Source: Paenibacillus sp. PL2-23
GTDB lineage: Bacteria > Bacillota > Bacilli > Paenibacillales > Paenibacillaceae
Direction: 5' to 3'
Assembly (NCBI RefSeq): GCF_040834005.1
Contig: NZ_CP162129.1
Coordinates: forward strand, 3,124,001 to 3,188,000
DNA: 64,000 nt
Shown here: positions 18,464 to 27,562 of the stretch, piece by piece
How positions within the stretch are numbered: position 1 is the stretch's first letter
How the letters are laid out: the number at the start of each line of letters is the position of its first letter
Notes under the pieces: generated by a model
The model's input: only the letters and a program-made list of their open reading frames with translations
What the model was told of the DNA's origin: nothing
The model's database searches: none
Position numbers and translations under genes: made by a program

Positions 18464-19738
18464 TTAAGCCTCCTTCCTGTCCCGCAGGAAATATACCGTA
18501 TCCAGCTGCACCTGCTCTGCCACCTTCACGATATCGCCCGGCGTAACAGCCTGCACCTGCTCCATCAGCTCCATGCTGGAACGGCTGTTGCCCGTAAGCA
18601 CACTGTTGAAATCATAGGACAGCATCTCGTAAGCGGAGTCCTGCAGCTCTCTCAGATGTCCCGAGATCATCGCTTTCGTCTGGTTGATCTCCAGATCCGA
18701 GAGTTGTCCCGCCTTCATGCTCTCCAGCTGAGCCTTGATGATCTCGACAGCCTTGTCGTAGTTGGCGAATTCGATGCCAGACTGTATCGTGCAGATCCCC
18801 TTGTGACCATCCAGTCGGCTTGCCGCGTAATAAGCCAGGCTTTCCTTCTCGCGAACATTGATGAACAGCTTGGAATGCGGATATCCGCCCAGAATGCCGT
18901 TATACATAAGAGCCGCGGGATACAGCGGATCATCATAGCCTACGCCAGTGCGCAGGCCCATATTGAGCTTGCCTTGACTGACCTCCATGCGATCCACTAC
19001 AAATTTGGTTTCCTGAACGTTTCGCTTCACGACAGGTCGATTATAATGGGCCGGCATGCCGGGCTTCAGCCGGAAGGACTCCGACACCAGCCTCGTGACT
19101 TCCTCCAGCGTTGTGTCGCCGACAACATATAAATCCAGCGCGGCGTTATCCAGCCATCCCTCATAATGGCGATATAATGCTTCTGGAGTAATGGCGTCTA
19201 CGGCGTTTAATTGGCCAAGCGGATGGAGACGGTAAGGCTCGCCCTGGCACATTTCCTCCAGGCACCGCTCAGCCGCGTAACGCACTTTATCATTGACGAT
19301 GGCTTCAAGACGCTTCTTCAGCGTGATCTTCTCCGCATCCACATATTTGCTCCGGAAGCCGTTGCCCTCCAGACATGGCTCTGTCAGCACTTCTCCCAGA
19401 AAGCCGATGGACGCCGCTAACAAAGAATGCTCCGAGCTGACGAATCGGTCATTGATAACATCCATTCGAAATTGCACGATTTGAGAGTCGCCCCTCTTGT
19501 ATACATCGAAGCCGAAGCCCGCGCCGTACATGTCGTCCAGCTTCTCGCGGAACGCGATGGTCTCCGGCGTCTTCGCGGTACCTCTTCGCAGCACGAAAGG
19601 AGTCAGCGCGACAGGCGTCACATGCTCCTCCTCCAGCGGCACCCCGGCAAACAAAGATATCGCAAACGTCTTGAAACGATTCGTAGGCAGCACATGCAGG
19701 CGGATACGCTCGTGCTGTCCTCTTTGGAATGAAGACAC
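18464..19738 (-). CDS. ymfF: M16-family peptidase homologue lacking the zinc motif (YmfF)
   Basis: About 424 residues with the M16 fold; the region that should hold HxxEH instead reads TPFVLRRGTAKTPETI, so it is probably catalytically inactive and serves as partner of YmfH. GTG at 19738 is chosen as start because AAGGGAG lies 8 nt upstream and the length then matches relatives. ATGs at 19774 and 19756 are possible but have poor sites. Confidence 0.88.
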   Translation of the reverse strand: MSSFQRGQHERIRLHVLPTNRFKTFAISLFAGVPLEEEHVTPVALTPFVLRRGTAKTPETIAFREKLDDMYGAGFGFDVYKRGDSQIVQFRMDVINDRFVSSEHSLLAASIGFLGEVLTEPCLEGNGFRSKYVDAEKITLKKRLEAIVNDKVRYAAERCLEEMCQGEPYRLHPLGQLNAVDAITPEALYRHYEGWLDNAALDLYVVGDTTLEEVTRLVSESFRLKPGMPAHYNRPVVKRNVQETKFVVDRMEVSQGKLNMGLRTGVGYDDPLYPAALMYNGILGGYPHSKLFINVREKESLAYYAASRLDGHKGICTIQSGIEFANYDKAVEIIKAQLESMKAGQLSDLEINQTKAMISGHLRELQDSAYEMLSYDFNSVLTGNSRSSMELMEQVQAVTPGDIVKVAEQVQLDTVYFLRDRKEA

Positions 19739-19787
19739 GCGGTTTGCTCCCTTCATTAACGCCGTTTTTTTCATTTTAACTCAACAG

Positions 19788-19835
19788 AAATGGAAGAAGC
19801 AACCACTGCTGCGCTTGCGCAGAAGCGGCTGCTTC
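19788..19835 (-). terminator. Probable terminator after sleB
   Basis: A long imperfect hairpin (GAAGCAGCC...CTGCG, loop CAAG, CGCAG...GGTTGCTTC) followed by TTCCATTTC. Confidence 0.55.
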
Positions 19836-19856
19836 CCCTATAACCCGACTATTTGG

Positions 19857-20642
19857 TCACATGCAGAAGATATGCTTCCCGATCGTCTTGATCTGTGTTC
19901 TCGTCCAAATCCAGCTCGAAGTGGCTGTGTTCGGATTGAAGTAATAGAGACAGCCGCCGCTGGGGTCCCAGCCGTTCAGCGCGTCCTCCACCGCCTCCTT
20001 GGCCTTGGCGTTCGGAGTTAAGTAGATTTGGCCATCCGCTACGGCTGTGAACGCCCTTGGCTGGAATATGACGCCGTAAACCGTGTTAGGGAAGCTCTCC
20101 GAGCGGACCCTGTTCAGGATGACCGCTGCCACCGCAACCTGACCCTCGTAAGGCTCGCCCCGAGCTTCGCCGTATACGGCGTTGGCCATAATCTGAAGAT
20201 CATTATCCGACAAGCCTAGTCGATTCGACTTGGCCATATCGCTCCCGGCTGAAGTGGCGCTGCCTTGCCCGCTTCCGCCGGTTGAGGCATTGCCTCCGCC
20301 GCCAGCGCTGGTTGTGCCAGGCTTCCAGCCCTTACTGGCATCCACAAGCTTCTTCTTGGTGTCCGCGCCGACAACGCCGTCGGACTTCAGGCCGAATTTC
20401 CATTGAAACCAGGTAACCGCGCCTTTGGTCTTCGAGCCGAAGACGCCGTCGATCTTGCCATTGTAGTAACCGAGGTAGGTCAGCCGTCCTTGCAGCTCAG
20501 TCACATCGGCTCCGGAGGAGCCTGTCTTCAGCGTCGCGCTGCTAAACGTCTCGGCCGATTCGCCGAAGCTCCTCATCAAAGTCAGTGCGCCGAACACAAG
20601 CAGGACGATGATGGAGGTCACCGCTATCAAACGATTTCTCAT
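19857..20642 (-). CDS. sleB: Spore cortex-lytic enzyme SleB-like cell wall hydrolase
   Basis: 261 residues: an N-terminal membrane/signal segment (about 5-24), a peptidoglycan-binding domain (DVTELQGRLTYLGYYNGKID), a Gly/Ser linker, and a C-terminal Hydrolase_2 lytic-transglycosylase domain with the catalytic Glu in VYGEARGEPYEGQVAVA. SleB degrades spore cortex at germination and is made in the forespore, and a perfect sigma-G promoter upstream supports this. ATG has GAGAAAGG 11 nt upstream. The paired ypeB gene is not adjacent. Confidence 0.9.
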   Translation of the reverse strand: MRNRLIAVTSIIVLLVFGALTLMRSFGESAETFSSATLKTGSSGADVTELQGRLTYLGYYNGKIDGVFGSKTKGAVTWFQWKFGLKSDGVVGADTKKKLVDASKGWKPGTTSAGGGGNASTGGSGQGSATSAGSDMAKSNRLGLSDNDLQIMANAVYGEARGEPYEGQVAVAAVILNRVRSESFPNTVYGVIFQPRAFTAVADGQIYLTPNAKAKEAVEDALNGWDPSGGCLYYFNPNTATSSWIWTRTQIKTIGKHIFCM

Positions 20643-20699
20643 GTAAGGATCTGCCTTTCTCTTGCAAGTTAGTTCGCTTCAGGTAGCGTTACCTAACTC

Positions 20700-20729
20700 T
20701 AGTATGAGAAAGTTGTCCAGCTTCTATGC
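20700..20729 (-). promoter_or_regulatory. Sigma-G promoter for sleB
   Basis: GCATA (20725-20729), 18 bp, CATACTA (20700-20706) fits the forespore sigma-G pattern GHATR / CATWHTA at every position, 58 nt before the start codon. Confidence 0.75.
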
Positions 20730-20744
20730 ACCGTCCGACCTATC

Positions 20745-23459
20745 TTATGAGCTGATTCGGCCGGCTTGCAGCTGCTCCAGCGTCATCAGCACCTCTCTCG
20801 GCTTGCTTCCCTCGTAAGGACCAACAACGCCGCGCGCTTCCATCTGATCAATCATGCGGGCCGCTCGGGTATAACCAACGCGCATTCTGCGCTGCAGCAA
20901 GGATACCGATGCCTGCTTCGCCTCCACTACAATCTGGACCGCTTGATCGAACAGCTCGTCCAGCTGCAGCTCGTCATTCTCCGTCTCCTCGTCGAGCTCC
21001 GGCACCAAATCCTCCTTGTACTCCGCTTCGCCCTGGTCTCTAGCATAGCCAACTAACGCTTCGACCTCCTGGTCGGACAGGAACGCCCCTTGCACCCGGA
21101 TGGGCTTCGACATGCCGACAGGAAGGAATAGCATGTCACCCCTGCCCAACAGCTTCTCCGCTCCCGCCATATCCAGGATGGTACGGGAGTCGACCTGTGA
21201 GGAGACGCCGAATGCGATCCGTGAAGGAATATTCGCCTTGATAACGCCTGTAATAACGTCCACCGAAGGCCGCTGTGTCGCTATGATGAGATGGATGCCT
21301 GCCGCTCTCGCCATTTGGGCCAGCCTGGCGATGGAATCCTCAACATCGCCGGCGGCAACCATCATGAGGTCGGCCAGCTCGTCAACGATGACGACAATAT
21401 AAGGAAGGACCGCTGCGGGATTATCCGCCATCAACGTATTATAGCCCTCAATGTTCCTTGTTGACGACTTGGAGAACAGCTCATAACGCTTCTCCATTTC
21501 CACGACTATCTTCTTGAGCGCCAGCGATGCTCGGCGCGGATCTGTGACAACTGGCGCCAGCAAATGAGGGATGCCGTTGTAGACATTCAGCTCCACCATC
21601 TTGGGATCAATCATCAGAAACTTCACTTCATCCGGCTTTGCTTTGTACAGGATGCTTGTAATGATGCCATTAATACAAACCGATTTGCCGGAGCCAGTCG
21701 CACCGGCTACAAGCAAGTGAGGCATCTTGGCCAGATTGCCGACGATTGTCCCTCCGGATATATCTCTGCCAAAGGCGATGGACAGCTTGGCGGAGGAGTT
21801 AAGGAACGCCGGCGTCTCCATAACCTCCCGCATCGTCACGACGGACACCTCCATGTTGGGCACCTCGATGCCAATAGCGGATTTACCCGGAATGGGCGCT
21901 TCCATCCGAACGTCCTTGGCAGCCAGAGCGAGGGCGATGTCATCCGTCAGCCCCACGATGCGGCTCACCTTGACTCCCGTTGCCGGCTGCACCTCATAAC
22001 GGGTAACCGCAGGGCCCCTCACAACATCCAGCACCTTCGCGCGAACGCCGAAGCTCTCCAGCGTCGCCTCCAGCTTGCGCTTGGAGTCATACATATCAGC
22101 GGCTTCGCTTCCTTTGGCAAGTCCGTTCGGCTTGTGCAGCAAGGTGAACGGCGGCAGACGATACGGCTTCTCCGCCTTAGCGGCGGCTTCATCCGCCATG
22201 GGACGCCGAGGCACTCCCTCCGCAGGCTCCTCACCTGACACAATGGCATCGGAATCCAACAATGGATTATGCTCCGACTCCTGCGCGTCTGCCCCTATAT
22301 GCTCGTCTGACTGTAGATCCGTCCTGTCAGCATCATCCTGTATGGATTCCGCCCCATGCGCCGACGCATCCCAGCCCTGCAAGGGCTCATCATAGCCCTC
22401 TGACTCGTGGCGCAGAAGCTGCTCCGCTCGGTTGTCGACTTCCGGCATTTCTTCATCCCATGGAGGCCCATCGTTATCGTCGCGGCCCCCTTCCTTGGAA
22501 GCCTGCTGCTCGCTCTCGCTAAGCTTCCCTCCGGCGGGCTCCCAATCATCGCCAAGCTCCTTCTGCCAGGCTGGCTTGGCATCGTCCTGGGACGAGGGCT
22601 CCAGAGGCTGATGGGACAGCTCCCAATCGTCATGCCCCGGATGCGCTTCCTTGCCAGGCTGCTCCTCCTGCTTCCATGCGAAGAAGAGGGATCTCTTCTT
22701 CTTAACGGGCGCTGGCTGATACAGCGTGTCGTCCGCATCATCCATCGTCCCGTCATGCTCCCCATCACCCGGCCCCATTGCAGTAGCATTGGCAAGTGCG
22801 GCCTCCGCCGCTCGGCGCTTGCGCATGGCGGCACGTTTCGCATTCAGCAGCTTGATCAGACGGGCCGTCCGCTTGCGAAGCGTACCCAGCAGCTCTACAT
22901 AGGATTTGCCTGTAATGAGCATAAACGCAATCGCGAACATGACAATGTTCATAATAACCGCGCCGTAATACCCGAACAGCATGAAGAATAAAGCGTATTG
23001 GATCGCTCCGACATAGCCTCCGCTAATCGACTTCTCCCGAATGGACACATCCAGCTCTGGAGAGACGGAGATCAGCTGATCTCGTAGGTCGGTGCCGAGC
23101 GTAGACAGAATCACGCTGCTTGTCAGCGCCTCGCCCTCCACCCCGGCAAATCGCAAATTCACTTCGGAGATGGAGCTGCTGAGCGTGAACGCCAGCACAA
23201 GAATCAGCAGTCCCGTCTTGCGGCTGGACCATGCCTTGGGCCAAGCCCGCTTGACCATAACGCTGAGACCCACATAAATGCCGACCAGCGCCAGCACAAA
23301 ATAAAACTTGCCAAGCACGAGTCCGAACAGCTTGGACAATGCTCGCCCGACTGTCGCTTCCCCCGACATGGCAATGATGGATATCGTAATAAGCAATATG
23401 CCGTATACTTCATATTTCAACTGAGCGCCAATGGATTTCTTCCGTCTCTTCTTTGCCAA
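20745..23459 (-). CDS. ftsK: DNA translocase FtsK/SpoIIIE
   Basis: About 904 residues. Four to five N-terminal membrane helices occupy residues ~20-180; an acidic, poorly conserved linker runs to ~430; the RecA-like motor has Walker [11 protein letters not shown] near 585 and Walker [14 protein letters not shown]; the C-terminal gamma winged-helix domain ([19 protein letters not shown]) reads polar DNA motifs. It pumps DNA through the division or sporulation septum. The start is taken as TTG 23459, 8 nt after AGAGG; GTG at 23468 overlaps the site. An extended -10 sits just upstream. Confidence 0.94.
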   Translation of the reverse strand: MAKKRRKKSIGAQLKYEVYGILLITISIIAMSGEATVGRALSKLFGLVLGKFYFVLALVGIYVGLSVMVKRAWPKAWSSRKTGLLILVLAFTLSSSISEVNLRFAGVEGEALTSSVILSTLGTDLRDQLISVSPELDVSIREKSISGGYVGAIQYALFFMLFGYYGAVIMNIVMFAIAFMLITGKSYVELLGTLRKRTARLIKLLNAKRAAMRKRRAAEAALANATAMGPGDGEHDGTMDDADDTLYQPAPVKKKRSLFFAWKQEEQPGKEAHPGHDDWELSHQPLEPSSQDDAKPAWQKELGDDWEPAGGKLSESEQQASKEGGRDDNDGPPWDEEMPEVDNRAEQLLRHESEGYDEPLQGWDASAHGAESIQDDADRTDLQSDEHIGADAQESEHNPLLDSDAIVSGEEPAEGVPRRPMADEAAAKAEKPYRLPPFTLLHKPNGLAKGSEAADMYDSKRKLEATLESFGVRAKVLDVVRGPAVTRYEVQPATGVKVSRIVGLTDDIALALAAKDVRMEAPIPGKSAIGIEVPNMEVSVVTMREVMETPAFLNSSAKLSIAFGRDISGGTIVGNLAKMPHLLVAGATGSGKSVCINGIITSILYKAKPDEVKFLMIDPKMVELNVYNGIPHLLAPVVTDPRRASLALKKIVVEMEKRYELFSKSSTRNIEGYNTLMADNPAAVLPYIVVIVDELADLMMVAAGDVEDSIARLAQMARAAGIHLIIATQRPSVDVITGVIKANIPSRIAFGVSSQVDSRTILDMAGAEKLLGRGDMLFLPVGMSKPIRVQGAFLSDQEVEALVGYARDQGEAEYKEDLVPELDEETENDELQLDELFDQAVQIVVEAKQASVSLLQRRMRVGYTRAARMIDQMEARGVVGPYEGSKPREVLMTLEQLQAGRISS

Positions 23460-23480
23460 TTCCGTCACCTCTGGTCTACC

Positions 23481-23489
23481 ATTATATCA
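23481..23489 (-). promoter_or_regulatory. Extended -10 promoter element for ftsK
   Basis: TGATATAAT with no good -35; transcription would begin a few nt before the ribosome binding site. Confidence 0.5.
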
Positions 23490-23538
23490 CAGACGTGACG
23501 GTTTGGACTATGACGGGTGCTGGCGCCCCTGAGACTTC

Positions 23539-23757
23539 CTAATTCGTATCGTAATAGACGATGGAGCCAGGAGCCAGCTCCGGTCGCAAATAATCATTCA
23601 GCGAGCACTGCAGCAATCGAACGACCCTGCCCATCCCATGGGCAATGGGCACCACTTGCAGCATAATATCCCCTCGCCATACCTCGCAGGTCTCCTCCGC
23701 CTCATCTCCGAAGCCTTGCAGGACAAGCTCCAGAGGCATTGTCGTGTGCAGCGTCAT
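23539..23757 (-). CDS. ylzJ: YlzJ-like protein
   Basis: A 72-residue protein recognised as YlzJ-like by the start [13 protein letters not shown] and the ending [18 protein letters not shown]; function unknown. Its ATG overlaps the tepA stop by 4 nt (ATGA), so it is translationally coupled to tepA, the same arrangement as in other Bacillales. Confidence 0.85.
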   Translation of the reverse strand: MTLHTTMPLELVLQGFGDEAEETCEVWRGDIMLQVVPIAHGMGRVVRLLQCSLNDYLRPELAPGSIVYYDTN

Positions 23758-24527
23758 TGCGTCATGCCACCTCCTGTCGGAACGAGTGCCGACGCTCTTC
23801 TCATTTCAATCATGCCGTTCAGCTCGCGCAGGGCATCGCCCAAGCCGCCCACTGCATTCATTAGCCCATGCTTGACGGCGTCGGTGCCAATAACCGTTGT
23901 GCCGATATCTCGGGTCAGCTCACCCGTCTTGAACATCAGCTGCTTGAACGTGGCCTCGGTGACTTGGGAGTGGGAGGTTACGAATCGGACAACACGCTCC
24001 TGCATTTTGTCCAAATATTCGAAGGTCTGCGGAACGCCGATGACCAGTCCGTTCAAGCGAATGGGGTGAATCGTCATCGTTGCGGTTTCGGCGATAAATG
24101 AATAATTGCCCGCCACCGCAATGGGCACGCCGATGGAATGACCGCCGCCTAATACGAGCGTCACCGTCGGCTTGGACAGAGTCGAGATCATTTCGGCGAT
24201 GGCCAGACCCGCCTCCACATCTCCGCCTACCGTATTCAGCACGATAAGCACACCTTCAATTTTCGGATTTTGCTCCGCTGCGACGAGCTGCGGAATAATA
24301 TGCTCATATTTAGTCGTTTTGTTCTGCGGGGGCAATATCATATGCCCTTCTACTTGTCCAATAATGGTCATGCAGTAGATGTTCGACTCCCCAGGAGACG
24401 GCGAAGACGCGGTTCCCAGCTGTTGAATATTTTCAACCGCAGGGTTCAGCTTTCGCTTGTCATCCCCCATAGGCTGTTCCGGTTGCTCGTTGTTTACAGT
24501 TCTGGACGGAAATAACGTGTCAGTCAT
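23754..24527 (-). CDS. tepA: ClpP-family protease-like protein TepA
   Basis: 257 residues with a ClpP/crotonase fold. The nucleophile-loop equivalent is [15 protein letters not shown] and the catalytic His candidate lies in TMTIHPIRL; the substrate-binding turn is [16 protein letters not shown]. subtilis TepA was described as a translocation-enhancing, ClpP-like protein. A sigma-G-type promoter upstream suggests forespore expression (inference). Confidence 0.88.
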   Translation of the reverse strand: MTDTLFPSRTVNNEQPEQPMGDDKRKLNPAVENIQQLGTASSPSPGESNIYCMTIIGQVEGHMILPPQNKTTKYEHIIPQLVAAEQNPKIEGVLIVLNTVGGDVEAGLAIAEMISTLSKPTVTLVLGGGHSIGVPIAVAGNYSFIAETATMTIHPIRLNGLVIGVPQTFEYLDKMQERVVRFVTSHSQVTEATFKQLMFKTGELTRDIGTTVIGTDAVKHGLMNAVGGLGDALRELNGMIEMRRASALVPTGGGMTQ

Positions 24528-24566
24528 ACATCTATCCCCTTTTGGCTTCGAATCAGTGGCTCATCA

Positions 24567-24595
24567 TAGTATGGGGTCGAATGCCTTTTTTATAC
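24567..24595 (-). promoter_or_regulatory. Sigma-G-type promoter for tepA-ylzJ
   Basis: GTATA (24591-24595), 17 bp, CATACTA (24567-24573), matching GHATR / CATWHTA. The -10 is identical to that of sleB. It lies 40 nt before the tepA ATG. Confidence 0.6.
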
Positions 24596-24624
24596 CGCCC
24601 TTGCTCCTTGATCCATGAGGGCCA

Positions 24625-24670
24625 ACAATAGAAAAACGCTCTTCCCGTCCGCATGCGGAGGAAAGAGCGT
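24625..24670 (-). terminator. Intrinsic terminator after the RNase J gene
   Basis: Stem ACGCTCTTTCC / GGGAAGAGCGT (with an inner TCCGCATGCGGA palindrome) followed by TTTTTC, about 30 nt beyond the stop. Confidence 0.8.
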
Positions 24671-24697
24671 ATTCGTATCGTGATGGGTTATCGTCGA

Positions 24698-26377
24698 TTA
24701 GACTTCCATGATAATCGGCAGGATCATGGGACGACGACGAGTTTGCTCGTACAGGAATCGGCCAAGCGCATCCTTCACATTCGTCTTCAGGGATGCCCAC
24801 TCATTGACCTTGTCGTTCATCAGCTTGTTCAGCGTAGAAGTGACAATGCGGTTGGCCTCATCCAGCAAGCCCTCGGACTCGCGGACATATACAAATCCGC
24901 GGGAGATGATGTCCGGACCGGACAGGATTGTGCCGTCCTGCTTGCTCAGCGTGACGACCACGACCAGAATGCCGTCCTGCGACAGAAGCTTACGGTCACG
25001 GAGAACAATGTTCCCTACGTCGCCGACGCCCAGTCCGTCAATCAGCACATTGCCTGCCTGCACCTTCGCGCCTTTGCGGGCAACGCCGCCTTGCACTTCA
25101 ACCGTATCGCCGTTATCGACGATGAAGATGTTCTCGCGTTCCATACCGATGGCTTCCCCAAGCTTCGCATGCTGGCGAAGCATCCGATATTCACCGTGAA
25201 TGGGAATAAAGTACTTCGGCTTAATCAGGTTGAGCATCAGCTTCAGCTCTTCCTGACTGCCATGGCCGGAGACGTGCACACCGGATACGGAGCCTGGTCC
25301 ATAGATGACGTTGGCACCCAGTCGGAACAGCTCGTCCACCGTGCGTCCAACATAACGCTCGTTGCCCGGAATCGGCGTCGCGGCAATGATCACCGTATCC
25401 CCTGGCAATATATCAACCTTGCGATGCGTGGAACGCGCCATGCGCGTAAGCGCGGACATCGGCTCGCCCTGGCTGCCTGTGCATAGGATAACAACGCGAT
25501 CAGCAGCCAGCTTGTTCACTTCCTCCGGCTCAATCAGCATGCCTTCCGGAATGTTCAAATATCCAAGCTCCGAAGCGATGCCAACCACGTTCACCATGCT
25601 GCGGCCTACGACTGCAATCTTGCGGCGAGTTGCGATCGAGGCATTAATAATTTGTTGAATCCGGTGCACGTTGGAGGCGAAGGTAGCCACAACAACGCGC
25701 TGAGTCGACTTGCGGAAGATATCCTCCAGCTCATCTCCAACATTGCTCTCCGAAGGCGTGTAGCCCGGTCTCTCGGCGTTCGTGCTGTCCGACAGAAGCG
25801 CCAGCACGCCGCGGCTGCCAATCTCCGCTATGCGCTGGAGATCCGCGAATTGATCGTTAACCGGCGTGTGATCGAACTTGAAGTCACCCGTGTGAACGAC
25901 AATGCCCTCCGGTGTTTCCAGGCATACGCCAACGGAATCCGGAATACTGTGGTTCGTCTTGAAGAAGCTTGCGCGAATTGTGCCCATCTGAACCTCGGAA
26001 TCGGCATTGATCAGAATGCGCTTCGTCTCGCCCAGCAGTCCAGCTTCCTTCAGCTTGCCCTCAATCAGGCCCAGCGTCAGTTTTGTTCCATACACAGGCA
26101 CGTTCAGATGCTTCAGCACGTATGGCAATCCGCCGATATGGTCCTCATGGCCATGCGTGATGAGAATGCCGCGAACCTTGTCGCGATTCTCCGTCAGGTA
26201 AGAGATGTCCGGAATGACGATGTCGATGCCCAGCATGTCCTCCTCTGGAAACTTCAGGCCCGAATCGACGACGACGATGTCGTTGTTGTATTGAATGACG
26301 TACATATTTTTCCCGATTTCGCCCACTCCGCCAAGTGCGAAGATCAGCAGCTTATCTTGGTTGTTCTTTTTTGACAA
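24698..26377 (-). CDS. rnj: Ribonuclease J
   Basis: A 559-residue metallo-beta-lactamase/beta-CASP nuclease with endonuclease and 5'-3' exonuclease activity. The zinc motif is THGHEDHIGGLP; the beta-CASP part has LLSDSTNAERPGYTPSE and the C-terminal part has IHGEYRMLRQHA. Whether it is RNase J1 or J2 cannot be settled from motifs alone; the intact zinc set suggests an active enzyme. The start is an unusual TTG (MSKKNNQDK) with AGGAGG 11 nt upstream. It has its own promoter and a ~125-nt leader. Confidence 0.93.
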   Translation of the reverse strand: MSKKNNQDKLLIFALGGVGEIGKNMYVIQYNNDIVVVDSGLKFPEEDMLGIDIVIPDISYLTENRDKVRGILITHGHEDHIGGLPYVLKHLNVPVYGTKLTLGLIEGKLKEAGLLGETKRILINADSEVQMGTIRASFFKTNHSIPDSVGVCLETPEGIVVHTGDFKFDHTPVNDQFADLQRIAEIGSRGVLALLSDSTNAERPGYTPSESNVGDELEDIFRKSTQRVVVATFASNVHRIQQIINASIATRRKIAVVGRSMVNVVGIASELGYLNIPEGMLIEPEEVNKLAADRVVILCTGSQGEPMSALTRMARSTHRKVDILPGDTVIIAATPIPGNERYVGRTVDELFRLGANVIYGPGSVSGVHVSGHGSQEELKLMLNLIKPKYFIPIHGEYRMLRQHAKLGEAIGMERENIFIVDNGDTVEVQGGVARKGAKVQAGNVLIDGLGVGDVGNIVLRDRKLLSQDGILVVVVTLSKQDGTILSGPDIISRGFVYVRESEGLLDEANRIVTSTLNKLMNDKVNEWASLKTNVKDALGRFLYEQTRRRPMILPIIMEV

Positions 26378-26436
26378 GTGAATCTATACCTCCTACAAAT
26401 TGTAATAAAAGCATTATCTATACATACTCAGATAAA

Positions 26437-26456
26437 CGTCAGATGCCGCTCTGACG
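26437..26456 (-). other. Hairpin in the RNase J mRNA leader
   Basis: Perfect 7-bp stem CGTCAGA / TCTGACG, loop GCGGCA, without a following T-tract; a possible 5'-end stabiliser or autoregulatory site. Confidence 0.4.
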
Positions 26457-26508
26457 ATCTCTTCAAAAATCAAATCATTTTATTGCCGCACCCAGTCACT
26501 TGTGTTTT

Positions 26509-26538
26509 ATTATACATGAAGAAAAAGATGGAATACAA
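26509..26538 (-). promoter_or_regulatory. Sigma-A promoter for RNase J
   Basis: TTGTAT (26533-26538), 18 bp, TATAAT (26509-26514). Confidence 0.65.
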
Positions 26539-26556
26539 GTAATACCGGAGAATACA

Positions 26557-26618
26557 TAAAAACCAGCCCGGCAGACGCAGGCTCAAACAGAAAGCCGATG
26601 CTGCTCGCACCGGCTTCT
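26557..26618 (-). terminator. Tandem terminator hairpins after dapA
   Basis: First hairpin 26590-26618 (AAGCCGGTGC / GCATCGGCTT, then TCTGTTTG). Second hairpin 26565-26583 (AGCCTG, loop CGTCTGC, CGGGCT) followed by GGTTTTT. Confidence 0.7.
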
Positions 26619-26641
26619 AAAGCGTCTCTCAGACGTATGAA

Positions 26642-27517
26642 TTAGGACAAGAGCTTGCGCAAATAATCGGCTTCCGACTCATTCGCGCTCACAAGCGGCA
26701 GACGCACGCCGCCTACCGGCATACCCTTCAAGCCCAGCGCGAATTTGACCGCAACGGGGTTAGGCACAGGATGAGGACAATAAAACAGGCCTTTGAATAC
26801 GGGGAACAGCTCACCGTTCAGACGGGCGGCTTCCTTCACGTTGCCGCTGACGTAGGCTTCAATCATCTCTCGCATCTTCGTCCCCACAATGTGGCTTGCT
26901 ACACTTATGATGCCGTAAGCGCCCACGGACATAGCAGGCAGGGCTGCGCTGTCGTCCCCGCTGTACACCAGGAAGCCTTCCGGCGCGCCGCTAATAATTT
27001 GCGTCAGCTGCTCCAGAGAAGCGCAGTCCTTGGTAGCGACTACATTATCAAGCTCCGCAAGGCGAAGTGTCGTCTGAACGGAAATATTAATACCGGTACG
27101 GCCTTCGACATTGTACAGGATGACAGGCAGCTTCGTGGATTCCGCAATGGCTTTGAAATGCTGGAACAGCCCCTCCTGCGACGGCTTGTTGTAATAAGGA
27201 GCGACGAGCAGCACGCCATCCACTCCGCAGAGCTCCGCTTCCTTCGTCAGATGGATGGAATGGGCGGTATTGTTGCTGCCCGTTCCCGCGATCACCTTGC
27301 AGCGGCCCGCCGCGTGCTTCACGACAAATCGGAACAGCTTCAGCTTCTCTTCCTCCGATAACGTCGGCGACTCGCCTGTCGTACCGGATACAATCAAGCT
27401 GTCGGATTGCTGTTCATCAATTAAATAGTGAATTAATTTCTCCGTCGTCTGCCAGTCGATTTGTCCATCAGCATCGAACGGGGTCACCATCGCGGTGATC
27501 AATCTGCCGAACTCCAT
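26642..27517 (-). CDS. dapA: 4-hydroxy-tetrahydrodipicolinate synthase
   Basis: A 291-residue aldolase that condenses pyruvate with aspartate semialdehyde for lysine, diaminopimelate and spore dipicolinate. Motifs: VSGTTGESPTLSEEE, APYYNKPSQEG, the Tyr in YNVEGRTG and the Schiff-base Lys in VVATKDCA. AGGAGG is 8 nt from ATG. It follows dapG and completes the dpaA-dpaB-(asd remnant)-dapG-dapA cluster, so all steps but Asd are supplied here. Confidence 0.95.
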   Translation of the reverse strand: MEFGRLITAMVTPFDADGQIDWQTTEKLIHYLIDEQQSDSLIVSGTTGESPTLSEEEKLKLFRFVVKHAAGRCKVIAGTGSNNTAHSIHLTKEAELCGVDGVLLVAPYYNKPSQEGLFQHFKAIAESTKLPVILYNVEGRTGINISVQTTLRLAELDNVVATKDCASLEQLTQIISGAPEGFLVYSGDDSAALPAMSVGAYGIISVASHIVGTKMREMIEAYVSGNVKEAARLNGELFPVFKGLFYCPHPVPNPVAVKFALGLKGMPVGGVRLPLVSANESEADYLRKLLS

Positions 27518-27562
27518 GGGGATCTGCCTCCTAATTGTTACATCTAATCAATAAGTGCGAAT

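Noticed and set aside
22019-22843. Alternative frames in the ftsK linker region.
   Set aside because: The linker is low-complexity and acidic, which opens other frames; the FtsK frame is continuous and joined to conserved domains on both sides.
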